Under the pieces are notes generated by a model. That model did not search any database and was not told where the DNA came from. It saw nothing but the letters and a program-made list of their open reading frames with translations. From Cupriavidus nantongensis (GTDB taxonomy: Bacteria > Pseudomonadota > Gammaproteobacteria > Burkholderiales > Burkholderiaceae): a DNA stretch of 64,000 nt. The translations under genes and the position numbers were made by a program. The stretch spans positions 2,170,001 to 2,234,000 of the forward strand of contig NZ_CP014845.1 of the NCBI RefSeq assembly GCF_001598055.1. The letters are read 5' to 3'. Positions within the stretch are counted from its first letter, which is position 1; each line of letters opens with the position of its first letter. Positions 54,456 through 64,000 of this stretch are shown here, one piece after another.

Positions 54456-55763
54456 ATGATTTCCAAGCTACGTTTCCTGCGCCGCGTCGCGGCAGCGACC
54501 CTTGCCGCCGCCGTCGCCAGCAGTGCAGCGCTCGCCAGCCCGTTGCAAGACCGTGCCTGGCTGACCAGCTGGATGGCGAGCCAGCAGCCGGTGTGGCAAC
54601 CGGGTGCCCTGCCGCTGCCTACCGGTGTGCCCTCGGTGCTGACGGACCAGACGGTGCGCCAGGTGGTGCGGCTGAGCGTGGGCGGGCGATGGCTGCGCGT
54701 GGTGCTGTCAAACCCCTATGGCCGGCAACCGCTTGTGATCGGCGCGGCGCAGTTGGCACCCCACGCCGGCGGCGGCCGCATCGACCTCGCCGGCAACCGC
54801 GCCGTGACCTTCAGCGGTAGCGCGACGGTGACGATCCCTGCTGGGCAGTCCGTGGCAAGCGATGCAATCGCCCTCGATACGCCCGCATTGGAAGAACTCG
54901 CGCTCAGCCTTCACCTGCCGCAGCGCACCGCGATCGAATCGTTCCATTGGGATGGCCGCCAGACCGCGTGGCTGGCTGCGGGCAATGCGACCGCGCAAGC
55001 CGTGCTGGCTGCGCCGCAGACGTTCAACGCGCGCGTCCTGGTGAGCGAGGTGCAAGTCGAAGCGCCGGCGGGCGCGGGCGCCGTGGTTGCGATCGGCGAT
55101 TCGATCACCGAAGGCAACGGCTCCACCCCCGACACCGACCGGCGCTGGCCGGACTTCTTGGCGCAGCGGCTGGCCAGCGACGGTGTGGCCGTGCTCAACG
55201 CCGGCATCTCCGGCGGCCGGCTGTTGCGCGACGGCATGGGGGTGTCCGTACTGGCACGGCTGGATCGCGACGTGCTGAGCCAAGCCCATGTCCGCACCGT
55301 GATCGCGGCCATCGGCATCAACGATATCGCCTGGCCGGGCTCGACCTTCGCGCCGCACGACGCCGTGCCGCAGGCCGAAGAACTGATCGAGGGCTACCGG
55401 CGCCTGATCGCCCGTGCGCATGCACGCGGCGTGCGCGTGATCGGCGCCACCATCACGCCCTTTGCCGGCGCCTTGCGCGATACGCCGATCCGCGGCTATG
55501 ACAGCCCGGGCAAGGAAGCCGTGCGGCTGGCAGTCAACGACTGGATCCGCCATGGCGGCGCGTTCGATGCGGTGGTCGATTTCGACGCCGCGGTGCGTGA
55601 TCCGGCGCGCCCGCAGGCGCTGCTGCCGGCTTTCGACAGCGGCGACCACTTGCATCCGGGCGATGCCGGCTATCGCGCCATGGCGGCGCAGTTCGACCTG
55701 AGCCTGCCTGCCCTTGCCGGTCAGTCGCGGTCCGGTGCGCCCGGCGGGAACAGCGGGCGATAG
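54456..55763 (+). CDS. Secreted SGNH/GDSL-family hydrolase
   Basis: 435 residues. A signal peptide ends near SAALAS. The N-terminal ~170 residues form an accessory beta-rich domain (VRLSVGGRWLRVVLSNPYG). The SGNH catalytic domain follows: GDSITEGNGS (Ser), GISGG (Gly), GINDIAWPG (Asn), and DHLHPGDAGY (Asp and His). Two-domain members include secreted carbohydrate esterases and lipases. The 3' end overlaps the opposite-strand GST gene by 43 bases. Possibly regulated by the divergent LysR. Confidence 0.9.
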   Translation: MISKLRFLRRVAAATLAAAVASSAALASPLQDRAWLTSWMASQQPVWQPGALPLPTGVPSVLTDQTVRQVVRLSVGGRWLRVVLSNPYGRQPLVIGAAQLAPHAGGGRIDLAGNRAVTFSGSATVTIPAGQSVASDAIALDTPALEELALSLHLPQRTAIESFHWDGRQTAWLAAGNATAQAVLAAPQTFNARVLVSEVQVEAPAGAGAVVAIGDSITEGNGSTPDTDRRWPDFLAQRLASDGVAVLNAGISGGRLLRDGMGVSVLARLDRDVLSQAHVRTVIAAIGINDIAWPGSTFAPHDAVPQAEELIEGYRRLIARAHARGVRVIGATITPFAGALRDTPIRGYDSPGKEAVRLAVNDWIRHGGAFDAVVDFDAAVRDPARPQALLPAFDSGDHLHPGDAGYRAMAAQFDLSLPALAGQSRSGAPGGNSGR

Positions 55764-56374
55764 GGCCGCGCCTCGTCCACCGCGCGCGCAAACGACGGCC
55801 GCGCCAGCAGCCGCTGGCGATACGCGCGCACGTTGCCGCATGACTCCGGAATCGGCTGCACCCAGTCCGCATAGAACAGCGACGGCGCGGCGGCACAGTC
55901 CGCCAGCGTGAAGGCATCGCCCGCGGCCCATTGCCGCGCCGCCAGTTCGGTCTGCAGCCATGCATAGGCCGAGTCCAGCAGCTTGCGATACTCGGCCACG
56001 CCATGGGGATCGCGGTTCGCCGCGGGACGCAGGTAGTCGGCCACGATGCGCTGCATCGGCGTCATCACGTACTGGTCGAAGAAGCGGTCGAGCAGGCGCA
56101 CCTTCAGCGCGGCATCGGGCGGCTCCGGCAGCCAGCGCACGGGGCCGCGATGGTGCTGGTCCAGGTATTCGATGATGATGCTGGACTCGAACACCGAACG
56201 GCCGCCATCGACCAGCAGCGGCATGCGCCGCAGCGGCCAGCGCTTGCCGAGTTCGTCCATGTGCTGCGCATGGTCGGGCGACAGCATGTGGAAATCGAAG
56301 GGAATCGCGTTCTCGTACAACGCCACGAGGACCTTCTGGCAATAGGACGAAAACGGGTGCGCGTATAGCTCCAT
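55721..56374 (-). CDS. Glutathione S-transferase family protein
   Basis: 217 residues. N-terminal domain MELYAHPFSSYCQKVLVALYENAIPFDFHML has the SSYCQK motif (Ser or Cys type), followed by RRMPLLVDGGRSVFESSIIIEYLDQ. The helical domain includes FTLADCAAAPSLFYADWV. A start ATG at 56374 is used. Role unknown. Confidence 0.9.
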   Translation of the reverse strand: MELYAHPFSSYCQKVLVALYENAIPFDFHMLSPDHAQHMDELGKRWPLRRMPLLVDGGRSVFESSIIIEYLDQHHRGPVRWLPEPPDAALKVRLLDRFFDQYVMTPMQRIVADYLRPAANRDPHGVAEYRKLLDSAYAWLQTELAARQWAAGDAFTLADCAAAPSLFYADWVQPIPESCGNVRAYRQRLLARPSFARAVDEARPYRPLFPPGAPDRD

Positions 56375-56404
56375 CGCTGCTCTCCGGTGATGGTCCGCGC
56401 GCGG

Positions 56405-58347
<1,943 letters not shown>

Positions 58348-58469
58348 CGACTGAGAAGCGACCATTTGTATGGGTCGATGCCGGCTCCGATACTTGTCAC
58401 ATCGGCTGGCCTGCAAGGCGGGCAGCCGACAGCAAGATGAATTTTACTTAATCATTACCGGAGTCAGCG

Positions 58470-58868
58470 ATGCACCTCGAACAAGTCCACACCCAGCCCG
58501 ATCCCTATGCCCCCTACCTGCTGTCGCAAGCCATCCGCGCCGGCGGCCTGCTGTTCGTTTCCGGCCAGGCCGGCGTCGGCGACGATGGCACCATCGTCGG
58601 CCGCGGCGACTTCGACGCGCAGGCCGAGCAGGCCTTCCGCAACCTCAGGCGCGCCCTGCAGGCGGGCGGCTCGGGGCTGGATCGCGTGGCCAAGGTGACG
58701 ATCTTCCTGACGTCGATGGAGTACTTCCCGAAGATCGTCGCGCTGCGGCGCAAGTGGTTTTCCGCGCCCTATCCGGCCGATACCATCGTCGAAGTCTCGG
58801 CGCTGTATTCGCCGGACGCGATGATCGAGATCGAAGCCATCGCGCTGGCCACGGAGGACGCGCAATGA
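58470..58868 (+). CDS. RidA/YjgF family protein
   Basis: 132 residues. GLLFVSGQAGVGDDGTIVG, FDAQAEQAFRNLRRAL and the Arg-containing IEIEAIALA end match Rid proteins, which hydrolyse reactive enamine/imine intermediates. The stop overlaps the following start (ATGA). It lies in an operon with an OYE-type reductase and may remove imines made in the same pathway. Confidence 0.93.
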   Translation: MHLEQVHTQPDPYAPYLLSQAIRAGGLLFVSGQAGVGDDGTIVGRGDFDAQAEQAFRNLRRALQAGGSGLDRVAKVTIFLTSMEYFPKIVALRRKWFSAPYPADTIVEVSALYSPDAMIEIEAIALATEDAQ

Positions 58869-60007
58869 TCACGCCCGCCGCGCCTTCGCTGTTCGATACG
58901 CCGGCGCTGAGCGGCGTGCCGCTGCGCAACCGCCTGGTGGTGGCCCCGATGACGCGCATCAGCGCCACCGACACCGGCGTCCCCACCGATGCCATGCGCC
59001 GCTACTACGAGGGCTTTGCCCGCGGCGGCTTTGGCCTGATCGTCAGCGAGGGCATCTATACCGACCGCGCCTATGCGCAGGGCTATGCCGGCCAGCCGGG
59101 ACTGACCGACGCGCAGCAGGCGCAGGGCTGGCGCGGGATCGTGCACGCGGTGCACCAGGCCGGCGGGCGCATGGTCGCGCAGCTGATGCATGCGGGGGCG
59201 CTGTCGCAGGCCAACCGCTTCCGCGACGATACGGTAGGGCCTTCGGCCGTGCGGCCCAGGGGCCGGCAGCTGACCGCGTACGGCGGCACGGGCGCTTTCC
59301 GCATGCCGCGCGCGATGGACGAGGCCGAGATCCTGCAGGCCATCGACGGCTTTGCGCAGGCGGCGCGGCTGGCGTGCGCAGCCGGCTTCGACGGCGTGGA
59401 AATCCACGGCGCCAACGGCTATCTGCTCGACCAGTTCCTCAACGGCCATACCAACGTGCGCCAGGATGACTGGGGCGGCGGCATCGCGCAGCGCATGCGG
59501 CTGATGCTGGAGACGATCCGCGCGGTGCGCGCCGCGGTGGGGACCGATGCCATCGTCGGCGTGCGCATCTCGCAGGCCAAGGTCAATGACTTTACGTACC
59601 AGTGGCCCGAAGGCACAGAGGGCGCAGCCGCGGTGTTTGCCGGCATTGCGGCAAGCGGCGTCGACTACCTTCATGTGACCGAGCACGAAGCCTGGCAGCC
59701 CGCCTTCGCCGGCAGCGATGCCTCGCTGGTGCAGCACGCGCGGCGCGCGGCGCCGGGGCTGGCCATCGTCGCCAACGGCAACCTCGCGGAGCCGGCGCGC
59801 GCGGCCGCGATGCTCGAACAAGGCGCGACGCTGGTCGCGCTCGGACGCGGCGCACTGGCGAATCCCGACTGGCCGGCGCGGGTGCGCGCGGGACAACCGG
59901 TGCGGCCGTTCGATGCGGCTGTGCTGGCGCCCCTGGCCGGCATCAAGGACGCGGAACTGGCGCTGCGCGAAGCCGCACCGGCAGTCCCGGTGCCATTGGC
60001 CGGCTGA
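58865..60007 (+). CDS. NADH:flavin oxidoreductase / old yellow enzyme family
   Basis: 380 residues from the ATG at 58865. FMN-binding TIM barrel: PLRNRLVVAPMTRISATDTG, QLMHAGALSQANR, GVEIHGANGYLLDQFLNGHTN (the HxxN substrate-binding pair) and a C-terminal GRGALANPDWP. The family reduces alpha,beta-unsaturated carbonyl or nitro compounds. It is translationally coupled to the RidA gene by an ATGA overlap. Confidence 0.93.
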   Translation: MITPAAPSLFDTPALSGVPLRNRLVVAPMTRISATDTGVPTDAMRRYYEGFARGGFGLIVSEGIYTDRAYAQGYAGQPGLTDAQQAQGWRGIVHAVHQAGGRMVAQLMHAGALSQANRFRDDTVGPSAVRPRGRQLTAYGGTGAFRMPRAMDEAEILQAIDGFAQAARLACAAGFDGVEIHGANGYLLDQFLNGHTNVRQDDWGGGIAQRMRLMLETIRAVRAAVGTDAIVGVRISQAKVNDFTYQWPEGTEGAAAVFAGIAASGVDYLHVTEHEAWQPAFAGSDASLVQHARRAAPGLAIVANGNLAEPARAAAMLEQGATLVALGRGALANPDWPARVRAGQPVRPFDAAVLAPLAGIKDAELALREAAPAVPVPLAG

Positions 60008-60011
60008 TGCC

Positions 60012-60200
60012 TTACCGCCCTGCGCGATCCCTGCGCCAGTTGGCTGGCGCGGTGCCGAACTGCGCCGAGAACCAGCGCGTGAAGGCGCTGGCCGCAGGCC
60101 GAGGCCTGCGCGGCGCCTTCCAGCAGCGCCACGCAGGCGCCGAGCTGCACTTCGCTGGTCGGGGTCTCAGCGGGCGCTTCGGGCGCAGCGTGTCGGCATG
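60012..60200 (-). pseudogene. Frameshifted C-terminal remnant of an AraC-family regulator
   Basis: On the minus strand one frame reads LGACVALLEGAAQASACG and then the next frame continues SAFTRWFSAQFGTAPANWRR before a stop at 60012-60014. Together this is the second helix-turn-helix of AraC proteins (ACGF-SAFTRWFS-FG-P-xWR) split by a frameshift and deletion. No start or upstream part remains. It lies between the OYE gene and the AbiE-like module, and suggests past insertion or deletion. Confidence 0.6.
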
Positions 60201-60252
60201 GCGGGCACTTCACAATTGATTTGGTGGCAAGTCAGGCCTGTCGCACTTTCGG

Positions 60253-60278
60253 GGATATTCGCTGAACAGCGAATATCC
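60253..60278. promoter_or_regulatory. Perfect inverted repeat, operator 1 of the AbiE-like module
   Basis: GGATATTCGCTG, two bases (AA), CAGCGAATATCC: 12-base perfect arms. It is repeated imperfectly 50 bases downstream. A TATAGT -10-like hexamer at 60295-60300 lies between them. The location fits autorepression by the AbiEi-like protein. Confidence 0.7.
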
Positions 60279-60304
60279 ACCGCCACATATTCGGTATAGT
60301 GGGA

Positions 60305-60326
60305 TTATTCGCTGAACAGCAAATAA
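60305..60326. promoter_or_regulatory. Inverted repeat, operator 2 of the AbiE-like module
   Basis: TTATTCGCTG, AA, CAGCAAATAA: same core as operator 1 with one mismatch in the arms. It ends 7 bases before the ATG at 60333 and overlaps the likely transcription start and leader. The two operators are centred 50 bases apart, almost five helical turns, allowing cooperative binding. Confidence 0.65.
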
Positions 60327-60332
60327 GCGCTC

Positions 60333-61412
60333 ATGCCAGAATCGCCCCTCGTCGACCAAGCTCTGATCGGACAGCTCCTGGAGTCACTCCGGGAGCTGCC
60401 GGACGTGCATGCCGAGCTGGCTCGATCGGAAACTGCTGTTCAAGCCGCAGGTCGCGTCGATGCGCAGATCGATCTTCACGTCGCCGGCAAAACCATTCTC
60501 TTGCTGGTTGAGGCAAGGAAGTCAGTCTTTCCGCGCGACGTGCGGCAGGCGTTGTGGCAGTGGAAGTCGCTGCCGCACGGACATTCCGCCGATGTACAGC
60601 ACCTGCTGATCGCCGAGTCCCTGTCCCCGGGAGCGAAAGAACTGCTCAGAGCCGAGCGCATCGGCTACTTCGATAGTGGCGGAAGCTTGTTCCTGCCGGC
60701 CGCTGGTGCCTACGTCTACATCGACAAGCCGGCTCCGAAGACTTTAGAAAAGTCGGTGCGGTCGCTCTTCTCCGGTCGGCGCGCCCAGGTTTTGTCCGCC
60801 CTGCTGATCCATCACAAGGAATGGTTTGGTGTTACCGAAATGGCCGAGCGGGCGCAGGTGGCGCCGTCTACAGTCTCGGACGTACTCAGTGAGCTGGAGC
60901 GGTTCGACTGGCTAGTTTCGCGAGGGCAGGGGCCAGGCAAGGAGCGGCATCTGCGCGAACCCGGTGCGTTGCTCGATGCCTGGGCGAAGCAGCTTGTCAC
61001 GCATCGTGCGCCAGGGCTGCGCCGATACTTTGTGCCTGGATTGAAATCCGAGGCACTGATTGAACGGCTCGGCCAGTTGTTCGATACGCATCAGGTCGCT
61101 TACGCGGTGAGCTACGAAGCCGCTGCACAGCGTTATGCCCCCTTCCTGTCCGGCATCTCGCAGGTGCGATTGCGGCTGCTACCCGGCACCAGTGCCGCAA
61201 CGTCAATGGCCGAGTTGGGTGCGCGCATTGTCGATGAAGGGGCGAACCTAGCGGTCATCGAAGCGAAATCGGCGGGAGAACTGCTGTTTCGGCAAAACGT
61301 CGGGGGAATCTGGCTGTCCAGCCCGGTCCAGGTCTATCTCGACCTCTTGCGCGGTGAAGGCCGCGCCAAGGAAATGGCCGAGCACTTGCGCAAGGAAAGG
61401 ATCGGATTCTGA
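60333..61412 (+). CDS. AbiEi-like (type IV toxin-antitoxin) protein with nuclease-fold-like N-terminus
   Basis: 359 residues. The N-terminal ~130 residues include VDAQIDL, VEARK and RQALWQWK, then AESLSPGAKELLRAERIGYFDSGGSLFL, as in AbiEi_2-type antitoxins. The Asp47...Glu60-x-x-Lys63 pattern resembles a PD-(D/E)XK fold, although activity is unproven. A winged helix follows at ~150-195 (VLSALLIHHKEWFGVTEMAERAQVAPSTVSDVLSELE), then a ~150-residue C-terminal domain. The stop is coupled to the next ATG (TGATG). Predicted antitoxin and autorepressor at the twin operators. Confidence 0.8.
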   Translation: MPESPLVDQALIGQLLESLRELPDVHAELARSETAVQAAGRVDAQIDLHVAGKTILLLVEARKSVFPRDVRQALWQWKSLPHGHSADVQHLLIAESLSPGAKELLRAERIGYFDSGGSLFLPAAGAYVYIDKPAPKTLEKSVRSLFSGRRAQVLSALLIHHKEWFGVTEMAERAQVAPSTVSDVLSELERFDWLVSRGQGPGKERHLREPGALLDAWAKQLVTHRAPGLRRYFVPGLKSEALIERLGQLFDTHQVAYAVSYEAAAQRYAPFLSGISQVRLRLLPGTSAATSMAELGARIVDEGANLAVIEAKSAGELLFRQNVGGIWLSSPVQVYLDLLRGEGRAKEMAEHLRKERIGF

Positions 61413-62308
61413 TGGCAAAACCCGCGACGTTCGATGGCTACAGCGACCAGTACACGGCGGACTGCGAACGCGTCCTCGTAACACTGCTGCGCGGGCTCGG
61501 GCCGTGGAAGGAATCTGTCTACCTGATCGGGGGACTCACGCCGCGATATCTCGTTTCCGCGCGGCCTCCGGTGGTGCCGGCGCACGCCGGCACGCTGGAC
61601 GTGGACCTTGTGATCGACCTGCAAATCCTGACTGATACCGAGGCTTATCACACGCTCGAAGACAACCTCAAGAAAATGGGGTTCGAGCGGGCCGAGAACA
61701 GCGCCGGTGCAAGGCTTTCCTGGCGTTGGCAGACACGCACCGCACATGGCGCGTTGATGGTGCTGGAACTGCTGGCGGATGCACCGGACATCGCTGGCGG
61801 CAAGGTGCAGCCATTGCCGACCGAAGGCACGATCTCAGCACTGAACATCCCATATTCGTCCATTGTTTTTGACCTTCACCAAGTTACCGAGATCCAGGCT
61901 GAGCTCCTCGGCGGCAATGGCATCGTGACGGAACACATCAAGCATGCCAACCTCGTCAGCTTTACCTGCCTGAAGTCGTTCGCCTTCGACCAGCGCTTTG
62001 AACGCAAGGACGCGCACGACCTGATCTATTGCATCGAACACGCAACCGAGGGACCGGACGCCGTGGCGGCAGCGTTTCAGAAGGAGCGCAACGGCAAGCA
62101 CGGTGCCGTCCTCGAAGCCTCGCTGGCGATCCTGCGCAGCCGCTTCGCCAGCGACGAAAAAGCCGAAGGCTATCGCAAGGACGGTCCGGTGTCGGTCGCC
62201 AAGTTCGAGCTGGGCGAAGGCGACGAGCCAGAGCAACGTGAGGCGCGGATATTGCGTCAGCGGCAGGCCTGCGACGTGATCGAACAACTCCTTGTCCGAA
62301 TCGGATAA
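61412..62308 (+). CDS. AbiEii-like nucleotidyltransferase (predicted toxin)
   Basis: 298 residues, sharing one base with the upstream stop codon. The nucleotidyltransferase signature is VYLIGGLTPRYLVS (residues 37-49; Gly40-Gly41), then TLDVDLVIDL with Asp63 and Asp65 as probable metal ligands. Later segments include YSSIVFDLHQ and a helical C-terminus. AbiEii/MenT-like toxins add nucleotides to tRNA or other RNA, paired with AbiEi antitoxins in type IV modules that can abort phage infection. Function here is inferred from motif and context. GC content appears somewhat lower than in neighbouring metabolic genes. Confidence 0.78.
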   Translation: MAKPATFDGYSDQYTADCERVLVTLLRGLGPWKESVYLIGGLTPRYLVSARPPVVPAHAGTLDVDLVIDLQILTDTEAYHTLEDNLKKMGFERAENSAGARLSWRWQTRTAHGALMVLELLADAPDIAGGKVQPLPTEGTISALNIPYSSIVFDLHQVTEIQAELLGGNGIVTEHIKHANLVSFTCLKSFAFDQRFERKDAHDLIYCIEHATEGPDAVAAAFQKERNGKHGAVLEASLAILRSRFASDEKAEGYRKDGPVSVAKFELGEGDEPEQREARILRQRQACDVIEQLLVRIG

Positions 62309-62411
62309 GGAGCGCAACCGCGCGCAGCGGCCATAACGCGCAACACGCAGCAGTTTGATATTCCGGGACGTTCGCTTGACATTACGTGACAGGTCGAGAA
62401 AACGCCGAGAC

Positions 62412-62442
62412 AAAAAAAACCGGCACCCTGAGGTGCCGGTTT
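62412..62442 (-). terminator. Intrinsic terminator of argG
   Basis: On the plus strand eight A residues (62412-62419) precede ACCGGCACC, CTGA, GGTGCCGGT (62419-62440). Read on the minus strand this is a strong hairpin followed by a T tract, 37 bases after the argG stop. It also lies in the convergent gap to the AbiEii-like gene. Confidence 0.9.
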
Positions 62443-62478
62443 CTGGCGGTCCCGCCGTCAGGCGGGGAAGCGCAAAGC

Positions 62479-63813
<1,335 letters not shown>

Positions 63814-64000
63814 TCAATGTGAATTTGTCGGCTCTTGGACGGGCTTCCACTGCGTCGGCCGCAAGCGGCCGGGGGGCGGCGGGAAGCACGGCGACGCGGC
63901 CGGCCGAGTCACGTGCCGAGTCAGTGCCAAACGCGAATTGTGACACGGCAGCGCCCACGCGCCAAACGCGGGGGCAGGTGGGGGCGCCGGCGCCACCTGC

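Noticed and set aside
58387..58405. CCGAT-N9-ATCGG as a LysR operator upstream of the RidA gene.
   Set aside because: The arms are only five bases and do not follow the T-N11-A pattern well; kept as a remark in the regulator entry.

Overview
The window looks like a chromosomal segment of a high-GC (roughly two-thirds G+C) betaproteobacterium, most likely order Burkholderiales and plausibly Cupriavidus or Ralstonia. This rests on the many Bug-type (TctC-like) solute receptors, the many LysR regulators, the cyoABCD quinol oxidase, the GC-rich dispersed hairpins and the overall codon style. No search could be run, so the genus is an inference. No rRNA, tRNA, insertion sequence, phage or CRISPR array was seen.

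Layout. (1) 0.1-13.1 kb is a catabolic island. It holds an AraC regulator, a minus-strand set (cupin, Tat-exported amidase, AAHS-type transporter, GlcG/HbpS-like protein, GST), a plus-strand set (FAH-family hydrolase, porin, Bug receptor, RraA-type aldolase, VOC protein, alpha/beta hydrolase), and a minus-strand hydroxyquinol-type intradiol dioxygenase with a cupin. Together they suggest uptake and cleavage of an aromatic acid or amide. (2) 13.1-15.6 kb is a TonB-dependent siderophore-type receptor behind a Fur-box-like palindrome. (3) 15.6-16.3 kb has no convincing gene and carries dispersed repeats. (4) 16.35-20.6 kb is an allantoin/hydantoin module: NCS1 permease, racemase, PuuE-type allantoinase, and a GntR/FCD regulator with a histone-H1-like tail. 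(5) 20.7-21.9 kb has small genes (cupin, membrane protein, DUF427). (6) 21.9-26.3 kb is a Bug receptor, class III CoA-transferase and HMG-CoA-lyase-like operon with a divergent LysR. (7) 26.5-31.6 kb has an SDR, LysR, DJ-1/PfpI protein, a repeat pair and a periplasmic penicillin-acylase homologue.

(8) 31.7-36.6 kb is the most notable module. It is a tight five-gene minus-strand operon behind a Fur-like box: PepSY membrane protein, DUF2271 protein with an SGAT flavinylation motif, DUF4198 protein, ApbE FMN transferase, and a membrane-anchored flavodoxin/FNR reductase. It reads as an iron-responsive chain that moves electrons from NADPH across the inner membrane to a covalently flavinylated periplasmic protein. 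(9) 36.6-44.7 kb: chromate transporter, chemoreceptor, GlsB-like protein, divergent class A PBP-like protein, aldo/keto reductase. (10) 44.7-49.7 kb: cyoABCD plus a SURF1-family gene. (11) 49.9-60.0 kb: MHS-type transporter, an orphan halogenase-like/FabG-like pair, three regulator-linked metabolic units (LysR/SGNH, GST/proline iminopeptidase, LysR/RidA/old yellow enzyme). (12) 60.0-62.3 kb: a frameshifted AraC remnant and a two-gene AbiE-like (type IV toxin-antitoxin) module behind two near-identical inverted repeats. (13) 62.5-63.8 kb: argG with a clear terminator.

Functional assignments come from reading translations and motifs. Substrates of the catabolic islands are inferred.
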